Of a stretch of 64,000 bases of DNA, positions 8,895 through 18,168 are shown one piece after another; the stretch's first letter is position 1; each line of letters starts with the position of its first letter. Both the position numbers and the translations under genes were made by a program. The stretch is from Pseudalkalibacillus decolorationis. Lineage in GTDB: Bacteria; Bacillota; Bacilli; Bacillales; Fictibacillaceae. The stretch lies in the NCBI RefSeq assembly GCF_024609785.1, contig NZ_JANHJQ010000018.1:17702-81701 (forward strand), in the 5' to 3' direction. Below the pieces are notes generated by a model. That model saw nothing but the letters and a program-made list of their open reading frames with translations. It was not told the origin of the DNA and did no database searches.

Positions 8895-9649
8895 TTAACG
8901 ATTTAAAAACTTTTTTACCGCTTCATGGTGCTCATCCGTTTCCCAAAGCCTTGCACACTCTCTAATCTCTCTATCAACGCGCACCTTTAGCCCGGTTATA
9001 TCTGTACCATCTAAAATTCTTTTTTTATAAGCCTTTAATACACTAGAAGAAAGCTTTATCATCGGGAAGATCCATTCATTAAATTGTTGTATGGCCCTCT
9101 CCTTTTTTACTACCTTCTGGAAAAAGCGATATCCAAGACCTTGTTCAGCTAGATAAGTTTGTAATGAAAGCAAGATTTCAAGAGCAGTAGCCCGATCAAG
9201 GCGCTCCAACAAATAGGTGCCGCCTCCCCAACCAGTAGTAATACCTAGTTTGCCTTGTATAAATCCAAATTTCACATGAGAGCAGGCAATACGAAAATCA
9301 CATGCAGTAGCGATTTCACATCCGCCACCAATCGCTGTGCCATTTAATAAAGCAATCGTAGGTTTTGGAAATGTGAATAATTGAAATAAGACAGCACTCA
9401 TTTTGGAAAGCATTTGATAGGCTTGTTCTTCAGTATGTAGATTATGAAACACTGAGAGATCTCCACCCGAACAAAAAGCTTCAGATCCCTCTCCGGTAAT
9501 TGCTAACAATTTTACATTTGGATCATTTTCTAGATCAGTAAGGGTAGTTTAAGAAGACCAATCATCTCAAGATCAATCGCATTACGTCTAGAAGGCTGGT
9601 TTAAGATGACCCAACCAATGCCATCCTTCACTTCCTTTTTAATTTTCAT
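8895..9649 (-). pseudogene. Enoyl-CoA hydratase/isomerase family protein, broken by a single-base frameshift
   Basis: From ATG 9649 (ribosome-binding site GGAGTACTT) the frame reads MKIKKEVKDGIGWVILNQPS and continues through the typical crotonase start RRNAIDLEMIGLLK, then runs out of frame at about 9548-9550 in a run of A on the minus strand. Restoring one A gives TTLTDLENDPNVKLLAITGEG and joins the open frame that carries CSGGDL (the oxyanion-hole segment) and GTAIGGGCEIATACDFRIA. The repaired protein would be 251 residues, normal for the family. Either the gene is recently inactivated or the base is a sequencing error. The family's gene at this position in related genomes is of unknown substrate. 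It lies between rpmF and rsfA. Confidence 0.85.
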
Positions 9650-9691
9650 AAGTACTCCTCCATGCTATTACGATTTTCCCCCGTAAAAAAT

Positions 9692-9732
9692 AAACGGGGT
9701 TGACCCAATTAAATGGAATCAACCCCGTTTTA
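9692..9732 (-). terminator. Hairpin terminator after rpmF
   Basis: A perfect 12-bp stem AAACGGGGTTGA / TCAACCCCGTTT lies 6 bp beyond the rpmF stop codon; on the minus strand the stem ends in TTTATTTTTT. Confidence 0.85.
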
Positions 9733-9737
9733 AATAA

Positions 9738-9911
9738 TTATTTTGAAACTACTTCTTTTCCTTTGTATGTTCCACATTCAGGGCATACACGGTGAGAAAG
9801 CTTGTATTCGCCACACTCCGGGCATTTTACCATTCCAGGTACTTTCAGCTTGTAATGTGTACGTCGCTTGTTTTTACGAGTGGTAGAGGTTCTTCTAAAA
9901 GGTACTGCCAT
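9738..9911 (-). CDS. rpmF: 50S ribosomal protein L32
   Basis: A 57-residue reading frame [20 protein letters not shown] followed by [14 protein letters not shown] and [18 protein letters not shown], ending at TAA. It has the two CxxC pairs of the zinc-binding form of L32 (CPEC near residue 30 and CPEC near residue 43). A GGAGGTGG ribosome-binding site precedes the ATG. It follows the yceD gene by 61 bp on the same strand, the usual yceD-rpmF pair. Confidence 0.97.
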   Translation of the reverse strand: MAVPFRRTSTTRKNKRRTHYKLKVPGMVKCPECGEYKLSHRVCPECGTYKGKEVVSK

Positions 9912-9972
9912 GGGTTTCCACCTCCTTAACGAAATTGTTCAGTTAGAGAAGGTCAAGCTAGTTGACTTTTCT

Positions 9973-10500
9973 TCACTTTTTTTCATCGTTTTTATTAAAA
10001 AACTTAGCCAAATCAGCCATTCTTGGATCAATTTTTTCGCTTTGATCCGTTTCTTCAACAATATCCCATCCTTTACCTGATGGAGGAGCAGGCGGGTTAT
10101 CGGTTGGTTCAGTACTGATGACTTTTAAAGGTTTTTCCAGGAGAATGTTTTCACGGATATATGGTATTAAATCAACCGTATTCCCTTCCAAAACATGAAT
10201 ATCCTCCTCGTCGGCATCCACATCATATTGTGGGTCAAACAGAAAGATTTCATTTGAATGGACGGTAAACGGATGATGTACATCCACAAGTGTTTTTGCA
10301 CAAGGTAAAGTCATTTCCCCTGTTAAAGTAAGTTGAAAAATGGCTCGATTTTGATTAATTTCACCGTATCCCTTCACATGTACTGGTGTTAGATTACGGA
10401 TTTCAGAATCAAAATCTTGGATCTCATTCAACTCAATTGTTTCATCAATTTCAAGTCCTTGGTGCTGAAAACTTCTCAGCTGCTGTATGGACCATTTCAT
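9973..10500 (-). CDS. ylbN: YceD/DUF177 family protein (YlbN), likely ribosome-assembly related
   Basis: 175 residues starting MKWSIQQLRSF with GAGG nine bases upstream of the ATG. It has the DUF177 layout: an N-terminal beta-rich half with LTPVHVKGYGEINQNRAIF and LTGEMTLPCAKTL, an acidic stretch DVDADEEDIHVLEGNTVDL near residue 95, the conserved IPYIRENILLEKP, and a C-terminal tail with DPRMADLAKF. Family members are paired with rpmF across bacteria; in plants and E. coli they are linked to 23S rRNA accumulation. This is the first gene of the minus-strand unit and is divergent from tmcAL. Confidence 0.9.
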   Translation of the reverse strand: MKWSIQQLRSFQHQGLEIDETIELNEIQDFDSEIRNLTPVHVKGYGEINQNRAIFQLTLTGEMTLPCAKTLVDVHHPFTVHSNEIFLFDPQYDVDADEEDIHVLEGNTVDLIPYIRENILLEKPLKVISTEPTDNPPAPPSGKGWDIVEETDQSEKIDPRMADLAKFFNKNDEKK

Positions 10501-10665
10501 ATGTCATCACCTCAAGGCAACAGTAGTAATTATAGCTTTCAACAAAAAAAATGTCAACATTTTTTCTTTACACATTACTCCTGTTTTATTTGACTTACAA
10601 GAATCTGATACAATAGGATATAGTATACATTTTGAATATCCTTTAAAGATATGGAGTTGAACAGT

Positions 10666-11892
10666 GTGAAAGCGCTAGGGCTAATCGTTGAATATAATCC
10701 TTTTCATAATGGTCATTTCTATCATTTACAAGAATCTAAAAAAAAATCAAATACTGATTTAACCATAGCTGTCATGAGCGGAAACTTCCTTCAACGTGGA
10801 GAGCCGGCTATGGTGTCGAAGTGGTTGCGCTCCGAGATGGCGCTTAGTGCTGGAATTGACCTTGTTATTGAACTGCCTTATGCATATGCCACACAAAAGG
10901 CGGATTGTTTTGCATTCGGGGCCGTTTCAATTTTAGATGCATTACATTGCGAACAAATCATTTTCGGAAGTGAATCTGGTGAGATCTCCCCTTTTTTAAA
11001 CACAGTCCAGTTTATTGCTGAGAATGAACAGAACTATAACACAAGAATACGTAATCAGGTTCAGTCTGGTATCAGCTTCCCTGCTGCTGCGTCTAATGCA
11101 TTTTTGGAAATGTCAGATCGTCCTAAACATAGTGTCGACTTATCTAAACCAAATAATATACTAGGATTCCATTACATAAATGCTCTTCGACAAATGAAAT
11201 CGACCATCCGTGTTGACACGATCCAAAGGATTGGTGCAGGCTATCATGAAACCGGATATTCCTTAAATGGTGTTGCCAGTGCAACAGGTATACGGAGAGA
11301 GTTAATTAAAGAACAACAACCCCTGTCTGCTATAAAGAACCTCGTTCCCTCGACGACGTTTGAAGGGTTATCCAAACACTCCCAAGCTTATCAACAATTC
11401 CAAAATTGGGAAAAGTACTTTTCTTTACTAAAGTACCGATTGTTCACTTCAAGTCCAGAAGAACTATCACAAATTTATGAGTGTGTTGAAGGGTTGGAGA
11501 ATCGTTTACTTGGTCTAATATATAAATCTGAAACCTTCCATGATTTTATTAATAAAGTAAAGACAAAGCGCTATACCTGGACAAGGTTACAACGGCTCTG
11601 TACTCATATTCTAACAAATACTCACAAATCCATAATGGAAAACGCAACGAGAAAACCTCCATCTTACATACGCTTATTGGGCATGAGTTCAACAGGTCAG
11701 CAATATCTAAATCAGATCAAGAAAAAGGTTGATATCCCTATTGTCAGTACGGTCTCCAAATTGGAGGATCCCATGCTTGATCTTGATCTAAAGGTGGCAA
11801 AGGCTTATATCCTAGGCTTCCCTTCCAAATTTCATTCTACACTTTGGAAACAGGAGTACTCAACTCCCCCGCTTCGATTTGTAAAAAAATAA
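10666..11892 (+). CDS. tmcAL: tRNA(Met) cytidine acetate ligase TmcAL
   Basis: 408 residues starting from GTG (10666), which has GGAG nine bases upstream; an ATG five codons earlier lacks a good site and extends beyond known homologues. The opening KALGLIVEYNPFHNGHFYHL carries the HxGH nucleotidyl-transfer motif (HNGH), followed by SGNFLQRGEPA and FGSESG. TmcAL (YlbM) activates acetate with ATP to make N4-acetylcytidine at the wobble position of elongator tRNA-Met in Bacillaceae. It is divergent from yceD; the upstream region has an extended minus-10-like TGATACAAT near 10607. Confidence 0.93.
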   Translation: MKALGLIVEYNPFHNGHFYHLQESKKKSNTDLTIAVMSGNFLQRGEPAMVSKWLRSEMALSAGIDLVIELPYAYATQKADCFAFGAVSILDALHCEQIIFGSESGEISPFLNTVQFIAENEQNYNTRIRNQVQSGISFPAAASNAFLEMSDRPKHSVDLSKPNNILGFHYINALRQMKSTIRVDTIQRIGAGYHETGYSLNGVASATGIRRELIKEQQPLSAIKNLVPSTTFEGLSKHSQAYQQFQNWEKYFSLLKYRLFTSSPEELSQIYECVEGLENRLLGLIYKSETFHDFINKVKTKRYTWTRLQRLCTHILTNTHKSIMENATRKPPSYIRLLGMSSTGQQYLNQIKKKVDIPIVSTVSKLEDPMLDLDLKVAKAYILGFPSKFHSTLWKQEYSTPPLRFVKK

Positions 11893-11898
11893 GGTGTC

Positions 11899-12945
11899 TT
11901 ACTTGGGTTGTAATCCTTCCAAATAATCCAATGCATCTTGAAAATTGTTTACAGGTACAATTTTCATGTTCGTATTTATATCCTCTGCAGCTTTCTTCGC
12001 ATCATCGTAGTTTGATGCTGGCACGGGTGCGAAGAAGATTTCTGCCTCCGCGTTATCTGCGGCTACCACTTTTTGTTTTATGCCCCCGATTGGCCCAATT
12101 TCCCCTTCAGTGTTCATTGTTCCGGTACCAGCTATACGATATCCCTTCGTCCAGTCGGTATCTGTAAGTTGGTTGTATATTTCAAGTGTAAACATGAATC
12201 CAGCTGATGGTCCGCCAATTTGTTTTGTATCAATCTTAACATCAATCTCAGTATCTACCTCAGTAAAGGTTACCGGATAAGTAATTCCTATACCGAATTG
12301 TTCTTCTTCACTTGGCACGGCAAACTTTTCCGGAAATGGCTTTAATGCAATCTTCACATTCTCTTTATGGTCTGATTTCTTAACGGTTAACATAATCTCT
12401 TCGTTTTTTTCGAATTTTTTTAGCCGATCTATAAGTTGCTTAGCCGTTTGAATTTCCTTACCATTCAGCGCAATAATTAAATCTCCGACCGCGAGTTTCT
12501 TTTCTGCGGGCATGCCAGAAATGACTCCTGTCACAAGAACTCCTTTGTTAATGATCTCAATCTCTTTCTCCGCTGCACGAAACGCAACAATTGTAGCGGC
12601 ATCCTGAGAGCTCTGCATGAGCTGGAGTTGGCGTGCCTCATACTCTTCGTCGGTTTCATCTGTTCCTCTTATTTGGTCTTCAGGGAACACCTCACGATAC
12701 TCACTTACCTTTGCCCATATGTATTCAGCTGCATTCGCTTTCCCAACCAAAACGGTCGTTAACATAAAGGTACCTTTTGCTTTGTGTGCATCTTCTACAT
12801 CAATAATCGGATCTAATACCTTTGCATCCCCCGGTTGAGTGAAATAATAGGGTAAAGGAAAAAATACCGCCAAGATCACGATTAAAACAAGAACCCATAG
12901 CCATTGACCCTTTAAATTAAATGAGCGTTTACGTTTGTTCTCCAT
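11899..12945 (-). CDS. ylbL: Membrane-anchored PDZ and Lon-type serine protease (YlbL/SepM type)
   Basis: 348 residues from MENKRKRSFN; ATG 12945 has GGAGG upstream, while the longer frame adds 22 unrelated residues. A single membrane helix spans about residues 14-34, then an extracytoplasmic PDZ domain (about 130-200, KGVLVTGVISGMPAEKKLAVGD) and a C-terminal Lon-type protease domain. The catalytic dyad is visible: Ser247 in GGPSAGF and Lys290 in GGIKQK, 43 residues apart as in Lon. YlbL homologues process signal peptides in streptococci (SepM); a role in B. subtilis DNA-damage checkpoint recovery, cleaving YneA, has been described. The gene overlaps the end of ylbK by 17 bp. Confidence 0.93.
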   Translation of the reverse strand: MENKRKRSFNLKGQWLWVLVLIVILAVFFPLPYYFTQPGDAKVLDPIIDVEDAHKAKGTFMLTTVLVGKANAAEYIWAKVSEYREVFPEDQIRGTDETDEEYEARQLQLMQSSQDAATIVAFRAAEKEIEIINKGVLVTGVISGMPAEKKLAVGDLIIALNGKEIQTAKQLIDRLKKFEKNEEIMLTVKKSDHKENVKIALKPFPEKFAVPSEEEQFGIGITYPVTFTEVDTEIDVKIDTKQIGGPSAGFMFTLEIYNQLTDTDWTKGYRIAGTGTMNTEGEIGPIGGIKQKVVAADNAEAEIFFAPVPASNYDDAKKAAEDINTNMKIVPVNNFQDALDYLEGLQPK

Positions 12946-13726
12946 TTTGTTTCCTCCAATTACGAAGTGCAGACTTAATATCTTTGATTTTACTTTTCGT
13001 TTCTTCCTCACCGATCGCGATCATTTCGTCGATTTGCGTGAAAGCAGATGAGCTGAATTTTTGAACTTTCGGACGGATCAATACATCCGAGGATATTTCA
13101 CTTGTCTTAACCAATTCTTTTTGCATAATATCTATGCTTTGTAAAATCACATCAAAAATTGTATTCATTTCAGGATTTTCCTTTATATGAGAAATATCGA
13201 CAGCGATTACTATATCAGCACCCATTTCTTGCAGGACAGATACGGGTACTCTGTCAATAACACTTCCATCGACCAATAATTTTTCGCCGATTTGGTGTGG
13301 TACAAATATGCCCGGAACGGCGATGCTTGCACGAACTGCATCTGAGACAGGCCCTTCTTTTAATACTACTTTTTCTCCTTTTAGCAAATCTGTCGCAATG
13401 ATCGATAGTGGGATGTCCAGCTCTTCAATCCGTTTTCCATGAGTTAATGCATGCATAAGTTGTTTTACTTTATGACCGGAAACAAACCCCATCCTAGGAA
13501 CTGTATAGTCTATGTAATACTTCCGGCGGAACATCTTTGCCATTTTAATCATTTCGTCCGGTTTATGGCCAATACAATATAATGAGCCAACCAACGCCCC
13601 CATACTGCTTCCGGCAATTAAATGGATAGGTATCCGAGCTTCATGAAGTGCTTTAAGAACTCCAATATGAGCAAACCCACGTGCCCCACCAGAGCCGAGT
13701 GCTAAACCAACTTTTGGTTGCATCAT
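12929..13726 (-). CDS. ylbK: Patatin-like phospholipase family protein YlbK
   Basis: 265 residues from MMQPKVGLAL. GGGGG lies ten bases upstream of this ATG; the 38 further residues of the open frame are unlike the family. It has the patatin/RssA features: oxyanion loop GSGGARGFAHIG at residues 11-22, nucleophile Ser41 in GSSMG and catalytic Asp in DGSVIDRVP near residue 165. No signal peptide is seen, so it is expected to be cytosolic. The substrate is unknown. It overlaps ylbL by 17 bp, so the two are translationally coupled, as in B. subtilis. Confidence 0.9.
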   Translation of the reverse strand: MMQPKVGLALGSGGARGFAHIGVLKALHEARIPIHLIAGSSMGALVGSLYCIGHKPDEMIKMAKMFRRKYYIDYTVPRMGFVSGHKVKQLMHALTHGKRIEELDIPLSIIATDLLKGEKVVLKEGPVSDAVRASIAVPGIFVPHQIGEKLLVDGSVIDRVPVSVLQEMGADIVIAVDISHIKENPEMNTIFDVILQSIDIMQKELVKTSEISSDVLIRPKVQKFSSSAFTQIDEMIAIGEEETKSKIKDIKSALRNWRKQNGEQT

Positions 13727-13876
13727 TTGAATAAAACCCCCTACTAGGTAAAAATGACTCTCTTGGTCTAATTTTATGCACAGTACGTATACATAAATGA
13801 GGACAACTTGTAAAAGTCTTTTCCAGCTTGTGTTAAACATACTTTCTGATTAATCAAAGATAGGGGAGGCTTCAGA

Positions 13877-15103
13877 TTGTTTCATTCTCGAATCAAAAAT
13901 ATTTCGTACGCAGCAATCGCTTCCTTATTTGCTTTTTCTTTAATGGTATACCCTAAAGCCGCTTTTGAATCATCATTAAAAGGGTTAACTACGTGGTGGG
14001 ACATTGTTTTCCCATCATTATTGCCTTTCTTTATCATAAGTGAGTTGCTTATTAGCTTCGGTGTTGTCAGGTTAGTCGGCATCTTACTTGAGCCGTTAAT
14101 GAGACCCCTGTTTAATGTACCCGGGGTAGGAGGATTTGTTTGGGCGATGGGCATTTCTTCTGGATTTCCGGCAGGTGCCAAGTTCACTGCACGTCTAAGA
14201 CAGGAAAACGAGCTCACACAGATCGAAGCAGAGCGGCTCGTTTCATTCACGAATTGTTCAAATCCATTATTTATTCTTGTTGCTGTGAGCGTCGGTTTTT
14301 TTAATAACACCAATCTTGGTCTAGTATTAGTTGCTGCCCATTATTTAGGAAATATCGTAGTTGGATTATTGATGCGCTTTTACGGTACTAATCATCGATA
14401 TTATTCCCAAAGTCGAGCTAGGGTTATTCCGAAACATCGTCTTAAATATGCCCTAAATCACATGGATGAAGTCAAACAACGTGATCAAAGGCCGCTTGGA
14501 AAGGTCTTAGGTGACGCTGTACAACATTCAATCCAGACCTTACTGATGATAGGTGGATTCATTCTCTTATTTTCCGTATTGAATCGTATGCTTGCTGAAT
14601 TCCACATTATTGCATTTATAGGTTCTGTTCTCTCGGCCTTTCTAGGAACTATAGGTTTCTCCCAAAATCTAAGTATTCCCTTCATAACAGGTCTATTTGA
14701 AATAACGATAGGCAGTCAACAAGTTAGTGAAGTATCAACAACTTTAATGCATCAAGCGGTTGTTGTGAGTTTTATTTTAGCGTTTAATGGATTTTCAGTG
14801 CATGCACAAGTTGCTAGTATATTGGCAGAAACAGATATCCGTTTCAAACCATTTTTTATCGCTAGAATTTTTCATGGGTTTACTGCTTCTATATTAACTG
14901 TATTACTTTGGAAGCCATTTTATTTATCACAAACATCCGGCGAGTCTATAGTCACTGCATTTGCATCTCACCCATCAATTAATTGGGCACAGTACGTCTG
15001 GAATCATCTGTTAACTGTTGGTGCTACTGTTACATTTATTAGTCTTCTCTTTTATATCTTTATGTATTGGCGTTTACTGAACAAATCCTCACGACACATT
15101 TAA
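13877..15103 (+). CDS. ylbJ: Sporulation integral membrane protein YlbJ
   Basis: 408 residues, starting from TTG (13877) with GGGGAGG seven bases upstream. About ten hydrophobic segments are spread over the protein; two nucleoside-recognition (Gate) type regions are suggested by WWDIVFPSLLPFFIISELL (residues 40-58) and SFTNCSNPLFILV. YlbJ is needed for full spore resistance and cortex formation in B. subtilis and is under mother-cell sigma-E control there. It is transcribed opposite to ylbK and to coaD. Confidence 0.93.
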   Translation: MFHSRIKNISYAAIASLFAFSLMVYPKAAFESSLKGLTTWWDIVFPSLLPFFIISELLISFGVVRLVGILLEPLMRPLFNVPGVGGFVWAMGISSGFPAGAKFTARLRQENELTQIEAERLVSFTNCSNPLFILVAVSVGFFNNTNLGLVLVAAHYLGNIVVGLLMRFYGTNHRYYSQSRARVIPKHRLKYALNHMDEVKQRDQRPLGKVLGDAVQHSIQTLLMIGGFILLFSVLNRMLAEFHIIAFIGSVLSAFLGTIGFSQNLSIPFITGLFEITIGSQQVSEVSTTLMHQAVVVSFILAFNGFSVHAQVASILAETDIRFKPFFIARIFHGFTASILTVLLWKPFYLSQTSGESIVTAFASHPSINWAQYVWNHLLTVGATVTFISLLFYIFMYWRLLNKSSRHI

Positions 15104-15156
15104 ACAAATTCTCTATTAGCCTGGTTATTTTTTGAACAACTTTTTAATTTGACTTT

Positions 15157-16214
<1,058 letters not shown>

Positions 16215-16253
16215 CGCACTTACCTCATTATCATTTTCTTTTTCCTCACTATC

Positions 16254-16470
16254 CTACCACAAAAAAAGAGAAATCTTAAATACAGGTATAGAATTGCAGC
16301 GAACTGTTCAATAATAAGATTAGGGGTTGACTTAAACAGTCAATCCTCGTTGAACCACGGAGTAAGCTTATTTCCCCATAGGCTTTGCTCCGGTTTCTCC
16401 TCTCCCATTGTTTCATCCCTTACGGTCAATAAACATTTTTCACAATGTTTCTAACATGTTTGGGTATGAA
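16254..16470 (-). ncRNA. Candidate structured leader RNA upstream of rsmD (ylbH leader position)
   Basis: Between ylbG and rsmD the minus strand contains several potential stems, among them GGGGTTGACT / AGTCAATCC (16322-16348) and a GGAG / CTCC pair around 16366-16400, with no open frame. An RNA motif called the ylbH leader has been described upstream of this gene in Bacillus. Whether this sequence matches that model was not tested; the call rests on position and folding potential only. Confidence 0.35.
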
Positions 16471-16473
16471 ACA

Positions 16474-16548
16474 GGGACTGACCCACCAGGTACGGCTTGC
16501 TCCAGTATGGAGGCGCCAGAGACCTGGGTTGAGTCAGTCCCTTTTTTT
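16474..16548. terminator. Long hairpin with T-tract on the plus strand
   Basis: The stem GGGACTGAC (16474-16482) / GTCAGTCCC (16533-16541) with an inner pair CCAGGT / ACCTGG is followed by seven T on the plus strand. No plus-strand gene ends here; on the minus strand it lies between ylbG and rsmD without a good U-run. Confidence 0.5.
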
Positions 16549-16598
16549 ATGAGTAAAGAAAGTATAAAAGTTTGCGGCATGGATGTAATGTCCAGCTT

Positions 16599-16702
16599 CA
16601 GCGCCCAACCACTTGGATCACTTCAGGCCTCCTGCGGCGGCAACAGCCTCCTCGTCGGTCTTCCAGTGACCTTCGTGGCTAAGCAGGGCGCTTGCGCTTT
16701 TC
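16599..16702. repeat. Intergenic repeat, family C (copy 1)
   Basis: A roughly 100-bp GC-richer stretch from CAGCTTCAGCGCCC to GGGCGCTTGCGCTTTTC. Its reverse complement resembles 59184-59330 (shared blocks GAAGGTCACTG, GACGAGGAG/CGAGGAG and AAGTGATCCAAG). It ends directly at the ylbG stop codon. A shortened form is at 44066. Confidence 0.65.
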
Positions 16703-16978
16703 TTATAGTCCGATTTTATAATCATACTCCTTCGCCTTATCAGGACGAGCATTCTGATATTCGGTCTTGATAAATGCTTTATAAGACAAATCAACCTTTT
16801 TAACAAAATGTAATCCTTCTAGCTTTTGAATAATAAAATCTTTATCATTAGAATCACAATAGAGAACTGCATACTTCATACGTTTTGAAACGTAATGAAT
16901 ATTACCAAATTTCCGAAGCTGTTTTATGTATTTTAAAGAGTGGAGCCAGATGGCCAACCCAGTACGATTCTTTATCAT
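16703..16978 (-). CDS. ylbG: UPF0298/DUF2129 family protein YlbG
   Basis: 91 residues from [21 protein letters not shown] lies nine bases upstream of ATG 16978, and the 20 further residues of the open frame are not part of the family. The signature [20 protein letters not shown] and the C-terminus [14 protein letters not shown] are those of YlbG. It is a small cytosolic protein of unknown function, conserved upstream of rsmD in Bacilli. Confidence 0.93.
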   Translation of the reverse strand: MIKNRTGLAIWLHSLKYIKQLRKFGNIHYVSKRMKYAVLYCDSNDKDFIIQKLEGLHFVKKVDLSYKAFIKTEYQNARPDKAKEYDYKIGL

Positions 16979-17068
16979 GAACACGTACTCCTTTTTCCAG
17001 TTTTTATTCAGTCTAGCATGATTGGCAATTGTGCGCAATCACTGGACAATGCGGGGTGATTGATAATT

Positions 17069-17389
17069 ATGGATCTTGAGATAATATCAGAAAGGTTCAT
17101 GGAGAATTTAAAAGCTACTTTATTATTTACCCAATTAAGAAGGGTGAAAATAGCCGGAACTCCTTTTCTGTACTTATCACCAACGAACCCGATTGACACC
17201 AAAACACTTAATAGAGCCATTGAAAAAGCGGCTGTTATAGCAATGAAAGGGAAAAGATTGCATTATGAACTTGTCTTTGTACGTCAAGATGAAAATGTTC
17301 TGGTGTTTCGGAGCAGATTTTATGTACCTCAAGAAAAAATGTTTTGTTGTGGTAACCTTTGTCATAATTGTATTCGTTTCAGACTATGA
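17069..17389 (+). CDS. Small conserved-looking protein of unknown function with C-terminal cysteines
   Basis: 106 residues from MDLEIISERFMENLK. The ATG at 17069 has GGGGTG ten bases upstream; a TTG three codons earlier is less likely. The protein is amphipathic without membrane segments and ends in FCCGNLCHNCIRFRL, four cysteines in a pattern that could bind a metal. Codon use and ribosome-binding site support a real gene. It stands alone on the plus strand, divergent from ylbG (91 bp between starts) and convergent with ricF. I do not recognise the family and assign no function. Confidence 0.75.
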   Translation: MDLEIISERFMENLKATLLFTQLRRVKIAGTPFLYLSPTNPIDTKTLNRAIEKAAVIAMKGKRLHYELVFVRQDENVLVFRSRFYVPQEKMFCCGNLCHNCIRFRL

Positions 17390-17426
17390 TGGAAGGATTA
17401 AACAATATACCCATCTCAATGAAGAT

Positions 17427-17518
17427 AAAGAAAACTTGGCAAAGCCAAGCCTTTGGCGCCGGCTGAGCCTTAGTTGCGCTTATACTATAGAAAGTATTTT
17501 TATACTTTCTTAACGTGT
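17427..17518 (+). repeat. 92-bp hairpin repeat, family B (copy 1)
   Basis: Three successive hairpins: CTTGGCAAAGCCAAG, a GCGCC...GTTGCGC region containing GGCTGAGCC, and AGAAAGTATTTTTATACTTTCT followed by TAACGTGT. Near-identical copies are at 41781, 47039, 47135 and, inverted, 59420. Confidence 0.9.
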
Positions 17519-17523
17519 CAAAA

Positions 17524-17584
17524 AAGAGGAGACCCATTCGGTTTTACTCCCAAAGGGGCACATTTCCGAATCAGTTTCCTCTTC
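17524..17584. terminator. Hairpin terminator between the unknown gene and ricF
   Basis: An imperfect stem AAGAGGAGAC / GTTTCCTCTT contains an inner ATTCGG / CCGAAT pair. It lies downstream of both convergent genes. Confidence 0.6.
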
Positions 17585-17607
17585 AAGGCGACTAGCTCAT
17601 AAATAAT

Positions 17608-18048
17608 TTATCCACAACCACATGACCCGCCTGAGCCACATCCGCCTCCACAGCTAAGGTTATCAAAGAATGGATTACCAGTAGGGACCTTTATATTACT
17701 GGATACCTTCCCTGCAATGACTCCACTTATTTCATTCAATAAGTTCTCAAGTTCCTTTTCGGATTGCTTGTATGCTGAAACCGTGTCGTTTAAATCCAGC
17801 TCTCTCTTCAACACCCGGATCTCAGTTGAAACTGTTTTATAATCAGGATGGTATTTACCAAACCGCTGAACTTCCTCGAAAAGTTCTTTTAACCGTGTAA
17901 ATTCGCGAATCATTTTTTGAGCTTCTGTATCTACCGTCAAATTGTATTTTGCTTGTTTATATTGGATGGCAACATCAGAATGTGCCAATATCACTGCTAA
18001 TTGTTCTGCCTCTTCTAAGATTTCCACACCTTCTAACGTGGCAATCAT
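17608..18048 (-). CDS. ricF: RicF (YlbF), subunit of the RicAFT RNA-processing and phosphorelay complex
   Basis: 146 residues from MIATLEGVEILEEAE; ATG 18048 has GGAGG eight bases upstream. The body is alpha-helical and rich in Glu, Lys and Gln (Com_YlbF fold). The C-terminus LSCGGGCGSGGSCGCG contains four cysteines. RicF acts with RicA (YmcA) and RicT (YaaT) as a complex carrying [4Fe-4S] clusters that modulates RNase Y cleavage and the Spo0A phosphorelay. Position between ylbE/D and ylbG matches B. subtilis. Confidence 0.92.
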   Translation of the reverse strand: MIATLEGVEILEEAEQLAVILAHSDVAIQYKQAKYNLTVDTEAQKMIREFTRLKELFEEVQRFGKYHPDYKTVSTEIRVLKRELDLNDTVSAYKQSEKELENLLNEISGVIAGKVSSNIKVPTGNPFFDNLSCGGGCGSGGSCGCG

Positions 18049-18168
18049 ATGAAACACCTCCACCCCTTCCTAGGTTATATATCTAGTATGCCACAACTCT
18101 CCCCCTATCCGCCAATCTTTACACATCCGAATGAGAAGATCCAGCTCTGGTTTATGAAAGCCCAAGCT

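Noticed and set aside
16408..16806. Plus- and minus-strand frames in the ylbG-rsmD gap
   Set aside because: They consist of the repeat and hairpin sequence and overlap ylbG; composition is unlike neighbouring genes.
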